From Undaria pinnatifida (taxonomy: Eukaryota > Sar > Phaeophyceae > Laminariales > Alariaceae), in contig JABAKD010000023.1 of the NCBI GenBank assembly GCA_012845835.1, positions 19,144,691-19,208,690 on the forward strand: a stretch of 64,000 nt of DNA, given 5' to 3'. The position numbers and the translations under genes are program-made. Each line of letters begins with the position of its first letter. Position 1 is the stretch's first letter. The notes under the pieces were generated by a model, which saw nothing but the letters and a program-made list of their open reading frames with translations, was not told the origin of the DNA and did no database searches. Below are positions 58,197 to 64,000 of the stretch, in pieces.

Positions 58197-58565
58197 GCTG
58201 TGATGCTGGACGGGGACATATCCAAATATGTTGATATTTTACAAGGAGTTGCACATGGATGTACACTATCACCTAATCTATTTAAGGTATGTACTAATGA
58301 CATGATAATAACAGTCGAAACAGCAGAGCAGGGAGTCACGATTGGGGAAGATACGGTGTCGGGGTTAATGTTTGCGGATGATTTCGTGAGGATATCAGAA
58401 ACGCCCGGAGGATTGCAGAAACAGATAGAGAAAGTACTAGGGTACACTAGGACATGGAGAGTGACAGCGAACGTGAAAACATGCGCAGTAGTTGTATGTA
58501 ACAAAGACAAGGTGAATCCGTTAAATTCAAATGGAAGTGGAGAGAAGATGACTTACCCGTCGTAG
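58197..58565 (+). pseudogene. LINE reverse transcriptase, second half (FADD)
   Basis: Starts AVMLDGDISKY at the end of the insertion, then LQGVAHGCTLSPNLFKVC (motif B) and VSGLMFADDFVRISET, with the two catalytic Asp of motif C, then LQKQIEKVLGYTRTWRVTAN and KTCAVVV. It is the expected continuation of the piece ending at 57222. Confidence 0.88.
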
Positions 58566-59627
58566 ACCGATATACGTACCCTGGCGTAGAGATCTCAAAG
58601 GACTGCGCTTGGGATGCACACATAGCGAAAGTAATAGAAAAGGGTAAATCACAAGTAGGCAAGATGGATGCGATCCTAACAGACCCGCACCTTGACACTA
58701 GGATTGGAAGATTATTCTGATGAATGTGATTGCACCAAAGTTAGAGTATGCAGGAGAAGTATGGGAAGGGAGCGCGAAGGTCGTAAAACACATGTAAACT
58801 GTGCAGATGACAACGGCTAAAAATATACTAGGAGGCTCAAGTACGACGAGTAACACAGCATTAAGAGCAGAACTAGGAATGTACGCACTTAAAACAAATA
58901 GGGACGTGAGAAAGTTGAAATGGCAATATACATATTTGATAGGGCTGTATGGGAAAAACGACAAAAGGGCGAGCTGGAATAAGATGGGATAACGTTGTCG
59001 AGAAAATTTGGAAGGGTTTAGGGGGAGACCAAGAATAGGCACGGTCTATAGAGATGTTTGGTGGGTACAAGACATAAGCAACATAAATATTAGAAGAAAG
59101 GGAAAGGCAAGCGCTAAGAAATAAGGTGAAAGAGAAGCACTTAGAGATTTACAGGAGGATGAGGGAAGATATTGGAATGGAAACGCATCGACACGGCCCA
59201 ATGGACTACGCAAAAAAGCTGAAACTGCGAAAGCACTTAGAGATTTACAGGAGGATGAGGGAAGGTATTGGAATGGAAAGGCATCGACACGGCCCAATGG
59301 ACTACGCAAAAAAGCTGAAACTGCGATTTCGTGTAGGGGACCTGGACCTACAAGAAAGAAGGAGATATACCAGTACTGTAGTCGGAAGGAGGAAAACGTG
59401 GCTACAAATACGTGTCCGTGTGGTACAACAAATAGAGTAGGACTCCCATAGTAGGAAGATGTGAAATATACAAGGAGGAACGGGATGCGTTGGAGATGAG
59501 GAAATTAGACATATGTGGCACCGAAGGGTTTGGTAGACTGGAGAGTAGCGAGAAAACGATCGCTACCCTGGGAGATAGATGGTGGCGGCAGACGGCGAAA
59601 CAGGACGGGGATAGGATAAGCAAATAG
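58566..59627 (+). pseudogene. LINE C-terminal region with Cys motif
   Basis: Frames in turn read RYTYPGVEISKDCAWDAHI, APKLEYAGEVWEGSAKVV, TTAKNILGGSSTTSNTALR and AELGMYALKTNRDVRKLKW, the usual post-RT region. An Arg/Glu-rich helix with a 96-bp tandem duplication follows (59136-59231, 59232-59327), then CPCGTTNRVG and CEIYKEERDALE, resembling the terminal CCHC motif of LINEs, and a stop near 59625. Confidence 0.7.
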
Positions 59628-60128
59628 TTTCTATGTAGTATGTGGTAAAAGCGTAATAAGCGCCCAATTGTTGGGGGTGTCTCTGTTAGGAGTAGGAGCG
59701 GTGCTCCGTCTCGAAAGGGACGCGTGGTCAATGATCAAATGACTAGGGCAAGCAACACATAAGTACGCCCCCCCCCCCCCCCCCCCTCCCTTCTTTCGTC
59801 CCAGTTCGTTTGCCGATTTGCTTCTCCTACTGACGTCGCCCGAAATACAATTCTAGAGGTAAAAGTGAAGGTATTAACAGCTGCGATCGTTCGAACGAAG
59901 ACTCGAGAGATAGGCATTCCCATACTTGCCCTCGTCCCGTAAGTAGTCTTCCCATTTCCCTCCTTTCAGTGATTCTAGGGCGTCTTTTTTCGCCTGGCCG
60001 TTCATATATCTGCATTGTTGTCATGTCTCTCTGCATCCCCGTTTCCCGTTCACTTCCTGCCCACCTCCCCGTTTTGGCCTCCATGCCCCCCTCTTGTTTT
60101 TGCCTGTGTTAAAAACATTCGCAGGAAG

Positions 60129-60335
60129 ATGGTGCCGAAGATGATGGAGATCCTAGCTGTAAAAAAGAAAAAATATGACGAAGAGGCCGTTAAGCGCAAG
60201 AAGAAGCTCGAGGAGTCACGGGCCAAGGCCAAGCGCCTGAGGCAGAAGAAAGCGGCAGCCGCAAAGGAGAAAGCGGTCGAGCAGGCGGCGTTGGCCCAAC
60301 AATCGGCCGTTCAGAGAGAGGTGGGTGGCGAGTGA
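60129..60335 (+). CDS. Short Lys/Glu-rich helical protein or exon
   Basis: ATG at 60129 to TGA at 60333: 68 residues, almost all K, E, A, Q and R (VKKKKYDEEAVKRKKKLEES, AKAKRLRQKKAAAAKEKAVE), a likely single helix or coiled coil. Immediately upstream is a pyrimidine-rich stretch (CCCCCCTCTTGTTTTTGCC) and CATTCGCAG, which would serve as a 3' splice site, so this may be a terminal exon. No exon 1 was identified. Low-complexity composition makes chance openness possible. Confidence 0.3.
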   Translation: MVPKMMEILAVKKKKYDEEAVKRKKKLEESRAKAKRLRQKKAAAAKEKAVEQAALAQQSAVQREVGGE

Positions 60336-60754
60336 TGAGCCGAGGATCGTCATAGGACGGCAAGGAGTGTGGTTGGATTTGATTTAAAAGAGGTATCTTA
60401 TTTTGCTACTTGGTGTGGCGGTCATAAAGTTTACCAGGTAGACTTTATGATTTTCGTGCGCTTCGCGTCGTAACTCCATTGCTTTTTCATAGGTGTTTCG
60501 GCTACGTGCTATATGACTGATCTGGTTCGCGGTCGTGTACCGGTCGCGGATCGTCGAGCTGGCCTTGGAGTAAACATGATATACGGCAACTGTGATGTGT
60601 TGCTGTTTCGTTTCAAATTTTTCTTTTTGACCTCTGGCGGAGAGCCGCTATGAACAGTAGGACCTGCCGTATCAAAAAGGCCAATGTAGTTCCTTCGTGG
60701 TGGCTTTTCTATCCATTTTAGATTGATTGGTCACAGATTTTGCCTCGCGGGGAA

Positions 60755-61345
60755 GGAGGCGGGAGGGGGGTGTACTCAGTTTGTGGTGCATGGCCGTAGT
60801 TGTATGACCATAGACCGTCCCATCCCTACTATGCCGGGACGGAGCACGTCGGGTTTCCACCGAGCAGGCAGACATTGCTTGCACCAAGCGCGGAGCGCCG
60901 TGAGGTGTTCGGCAGGTGTTCGGCGAGTCCCATGAAGGGTGAACTGCATCCCTCCAAGAACCGCTCGTAAGACGGACTTCGGCACCTTGTGCCTACTTTC
61001 TGGCTTATGGATGACAGCGCCAATGAGTTTCTTTGTTTTCTGGTGTGGCCACTCCAGAGACAGCAATGGGTATTGCTATGTACCTGCCTCATGGGTGCCT
61101 TACCATATTCACACTACGTGATGCGATCATTCCCCTTGTGCGGAGTAAGGGTTTTCCACCCCGCACAATATGATCTTACTCGATAACCATCATGATGACC
61201 GCCAAAAAAAAACAAAGAAAAATGGCACCCTGGTTGTCTCGCTCACGCAGTGATCGGGAAGTTTTACAGCGTCGTTGCCAACCAACGACAACCCCAATAT
61301 ACACATGATGTTTTACAGTGTCTGCGCCAACCGAGGCCAACTTAT
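60755..61345 (-). repeat. Inverted-repeat arm, right (partner 52985-53560)
   Basis: Reverse complement of the left arm, ~80-90% alike by eye, separated by 7.2 kb that contains the R1 copies and the LINE. Confidence 0.85.
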
Positions 61346-61639
61346 TTATACGTATTTTGTTGTATATCCTTCGAATTGTCATGTTTTATGTTTGTTCTCT
61401 GCGACGATCTTACTCGATAACCATCATGATGACCGCCAAAAAAAAACAAAGAAAAATGGCACCCTGGTTGTCTCGCTCACGCAGTGATCGGGAAGTTTTA
61501 CAGCGTCGTTGCCAACCAACGACAACCCCAATATACACATGATGTTTTACAGTGTCTGCGCCAACCGAGGCCAACTATTATATACGTATTTTGTTGTATA
61601 TCCTTCGAATTGTCATGTTTTATGTTTGTTCTCTGCGAC
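61172..61639 (+). repeat. Two nearly identical 234-bp tandem units
   Basis: Units start GATCTTACTCGATAACCATC at 61172 and 61406 and differ by only a few bases (CTTATTTATACG versus CTATTATATACG). The second ends CTCTGCGACGAT, where a segment similar to 62255-62335 begins. Confidence 0.97.
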
Positions 61640-61860
61640 GATTAGGGGGGGGTGGGTTCCCTGGCGTGACGCGAGAGCCGCGGCACCGGCCGCTGCTTTT
61701 AGTATCCTGTCGTACTGGCAGAACCCGAGAGTCCCTCCCCCCCCCGGCCAATTGGCCGGGGCTTCAACATACGCAGTCTCGGGCGACCGAGACCCCCAAT
61801 GGTAGCAAACCATTGACATACCCCCCCCCCCCTTGGAATCGCTACCAGTCAACCGCAAAC
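61640..61860 (-). pseudogene. Diverged partial copy of the 62148-62711 ORF end
   Basis: The minus strand reads QYDRILKAAAGAAALASRQG and IVAENKHK, matching QYDMILEAAGAAALVSRQW and IAVENNKNM in the ORF below. Similarity stops at the TCGTACTG near 61715. Confidence 0.5.
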
Positions 61861-62147
61861 AACAATTGTAAGTAAGGTACGGTGTGGCCAATACTTTTCA
61901 TGTGTGGCCTCTCCGTTCCACTCACCTTCGAAAGAAGAATGGGGCGGGCGGGGGAAACCACAGCAGCAAACTAGCTTCTACTGTAGGTCGATCAATCGGC
62001 AAGGGAAGTATTGTTCCGCTCGTGTGGGCTGCTGTACTCGCAGATCTACGCACGTGAGACGCGTGAAGCTTCGATAGTGATTGCGCTTCCCCTTGTACCT
62101 GATCTTAAATGTCCATCCGTCGGTAGGCCCCCCTAGTATCGTATTAA

Positions 62148-62711
62148 TCAGTATAAATGTTGTAATTCGTCGGTTTTGAACAAAACTGACATTTCGAAGA
62201 AATGTGTTGATTTGTTGTATATCCTTCGAATTGTCATGTTTTTGTTGTTCTCTACGGCGATTGGGGGCGGGGGGCTCCACTGGCGTGACACGAGAGCCGC
62301 GGCACCGGCTGCTTCAAGTATCATATCGTACTGTTTTTGGAGTTCCCGCCGGCGACTTGCGACCATGCAACCCCTGTCAATGCGCGTTTTACATGCGGCC
62401 ACGATGCCGGCAACTCCTATTTGTAAGTTGACGTGATGGGAGCGCAACACGGCCGAATTTTTTCCCGCAACACCACCGGCTTGGTTACCCTCCGATGCAC
62501 ACCACGCGAAGAACTCGAGCAACGCCTGAACCTTATCTGCATCGGAGATTGCGGCGTTAAAGTACTCAGCCTCCCCACTCATCCCCCCCCCCCACCCCCC
62601 ACCCCCCACAAAAACAGAATCGGCCCAAGACCGGAAACTCGACGTGTAAGCTCGATGAGACGCTGGCGCAACCGGCTGGCCCTTCCAAGCACGCACAACC
62701 CGGTATCCCAC
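62148..62711 (-). CDS. Possible tyrosine-recombinase N-terminal region
   Basis: About 187 codons. Its first codon is GTG and a stop lies just upstream (~62721), so the true start or an upstream exon is unknown. The sequence APASHRAYTSSFRSWADSVF, an interrupting poly-Gly (C-run at 62583-62605), then DADKVQALLEFFAWCASEGN, KNSAVLRSHHVNLQIGVAGI and RGCMVASRRRELQKQYD follows the pattern of a SAM-like core-binding domain of Crypton/DIRS-type integrases (T/S-YxS-F--W; LLEFFAW; R-S--V--I). The catalytic Arg...HxxR...Tyr half is absent from the ORF and was not found nearby. A plus-strand frame of 253 codons (62433-63194) overlaps but is Pro/Arg/Thr-rich and shows no motif. Confidence 0.3.
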   Translation of the reverse strand: MGYRVVRAWKGQPVAPASHRAYTSSFRSWADSVFVGGGGWGGGMSGEAEYFNAAISDADKVQALLEFFAWCASEGNQAGGVAGKNSAVLRSHHVNLQIGVAGIVAACKTRIDRGCMVASRRRELQKQYDMILEAAGAAALVSRQWSPPPPIAVENNKNMTIRRIYNKSTHFFEMSVLFKTDELQHLY

Positions 62712-62719
62712 TGCGAAAT

Positions 62720-63880
62720 ATTACGAGGGGACAAATTAATGGGATCCCTCGCGGATCTCCCCCCCCCCGAAAAACCCGATAGTGGTCCGACGCTAGCGAC
62801 ACGGACGCATATCGACAGCGCCGACCATCGGACCACATTTGTACCTCCACCAATATCCCGTCATCTACGTAGTATCGTACGAAATCGCTACTCGTCCTCC
62901 TTCTTGTCCGCGGCGGACCCGACAATTAGGTGGCAACGGGGCCGGCCGACCAGCTACTCTCGGCGGGGTGACCGCGACATGCTGCGTCGTACACCCTTGT
63001 TCCATCACCACAGCGTCGTAGTACGACGTGCGTCGATGAAAGTGTTACGAGGGCTATTGAAACACACAGATGAACCCCGACGAACTCCGCTACCCAAACT
63101 GCGACCAACGGTCGGCCACGACCCACTCGTCAAAGACGTATCCAAACACGGGCGCCCGACCACTGCACGCTGGCCTAACGGGACGCCTCCGTGACGTCTA
63201 CCGTACTTAACCCACTCCGTGCGCGCGGCCCGAATCGTCGGCGCAGGTACAGAACGTGCTTGTGGATGATCCGAGTTTTCGCCAGCAACATCACGACGCG
63301 CAATGGAGACAGCCGCAAATCAGTGGTGTCATGCACTCCGCTGCGCAGAAAAGTTACTGCCCGTCGACATCGTTCATCAAAGTTCTTAGCGAGAATGCTG
63401 TCAGAGTGTGGGGCTGGTTTGAATATACCAAGGCCGCGCCGACATCCGTGCCCCCGGGTGCACCGTGTTCTGCGATAGCCGGCACTGCTCTACCTCGGAA
63501 ATTTCTTTCCTTCTCCGGACCAAAACAATCGGCACACCCAGGGCTGTTTATATGGCTTGCATGAATCCGAAACGGTTACCACTCGCCCGATAATACTGTA
63601 CATACCGCTGGGCCACCATGCCCAAGAACTCCACCCGGGATGCCCTGCAATGCAATGCGACACGGGGCATATAGCGCAACATCGATACTCATGAATAAAC
63701 AAAACCCGTCACACCTGGGCCCCCCAGCGGACGCCGATCCGGGACGTACGAGCTGTGCGACTCGCGCTGCCGCTGCCGTGCACCCGCTGATCGGCCTCGA
63801 CCCCACGGGAGGGGCGAGGGCCGCTCCTCTATTCGTCCGCTTTGGCCATTGCGGAGCAAGTTGACGCCCCCACGCCCGAC
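62720..63880. other. GC-rich, several overlapping open frames, no gene chosen
   Basis: Frames at 62433-63194 (+), 63256-63564 (+), 63576-63980 (-) and 63640-63864 (+) are all open. None has a recognisable motif, and the composition alone explains them. Confidence 0.35.
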
Positions 63881-63881
63881 A

Positions 63882-64000
63882 CCCCGCTTCCGCTGCCACC
63901 GCCGCCGCTGCCGCAACCCTCGCCGCCGCTGCCGAGACCACGGCCGCCGCTGCTACAACCACCACCGCCGCTACCGCCACGCGCTGCCGCCGCTTTTCCT
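63882..64000 (+). repeat. GCC/GCT trinucleotide-rich tract at the right edge
   Basis: CCGCTGCCACCGCCGCCGCT and similar triplets continue to the window end, coding for Ala, Gly or Arg runs depending on frame. Confidence 0.85.

Larger units (their letters stand above)
55840..59640 (+). mobile_element. Non-LTR (LINE) retrotransposon, 5' incomplete, degenerate, interrupted
   Basis: Plus-strand order: the last part of an APE-type endonuclease, a linker, the fingers and palm of a reverse transcriptase, a ~970-bp insertion (57223-58196), the rest of the RT with the FADD box, thumb/connection and a C-terminal cysteine motif. The frame changes repeatedly and stops are present, so it is dead. No RNase H was seen. 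The endonuclease N-terminus is missing; the sequence before 55840 shows no EN motif. The end is placed at the TAG near 59625, with no poly(A). Confidence 0.85.

Noticed and set aside
62433-63194. 253-codon plus-strand ORF
   Set aside because: Pro/Arg/Thr-rich, opposite a better minus frame, with GC-driven openness and C-runs; no motif.

Overview
The window is repeat-dense eukaryotic nuclear DNA. The evidence is a Ty1/copia LTR retrotransposon, a non-LTR (LINE) retrotransposon, short non-autonomous DNA transposons with terminal inverted repeats, a tRNA-headed poly(A) SINE, long satellite arrays and very low gene density. There is no operon, rRNA gene or CRISPR array. I cannot name the species. 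A protist or algal genome with large intergenic repeat blocks is plausible, but this is inference only.

Layout. Positions 1-1825 (minus strand) hold the best non-transposon gene candidate: an Arg/Asp/Ser-rich N-terminus, a polyglutamine tract and a long unrecognised region that runs off the left edge. Its reading frame changes twice. Upstream of its start is a cluster of AAAAYGGYCGGC motifs. A nearly complete copia element (4448-10846, minus strand) with 5-bp target duplications sits inside an older dispersed repeat, called R1 here. A small coiled-coil gene follows (11782-12344), broken by an A-homopolymer. Two arrays of a ~177-bp satellite (about 18975-20090 and 24755-26720) flank a TIR element (20627-21320), a foldback element, a second coiled-coil gene (23615-24244, minus) and paired non-coding repeats.

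Positions 28.5-41 kb are nested and tandem repeats. They include a 1.43-kb TIR element full of GGCGGT words (30453-31880), whose empty site can be read from sister repeats in the same window, and a ~2.4-kb duplication. Positions 41-47 kb show almost nothing recognisable. From 47.5 kb on come the SINE, R1 monomers, a hAT-like element with GGGTC repeats (48984-49632), more direct repeats, and a degenerate LINE (55840-59640) whose RT domain is split by DNA of the same GGGTC family. The last 4 kb carry a 234-bp tandem pair and a minus-strand ORF that may be the N-terminal half of a tyrosine recombinase.

The recognisable protein domains outside the two coiled-coil genes and the 1-1825 gene belong to mobile elements. 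The most interesting material is the set of non-autonomous DNA transposons filled with repeated short motifs, the nested insertions that give relative ages, and the unexplained RS/Q-rich gene at the left edge.
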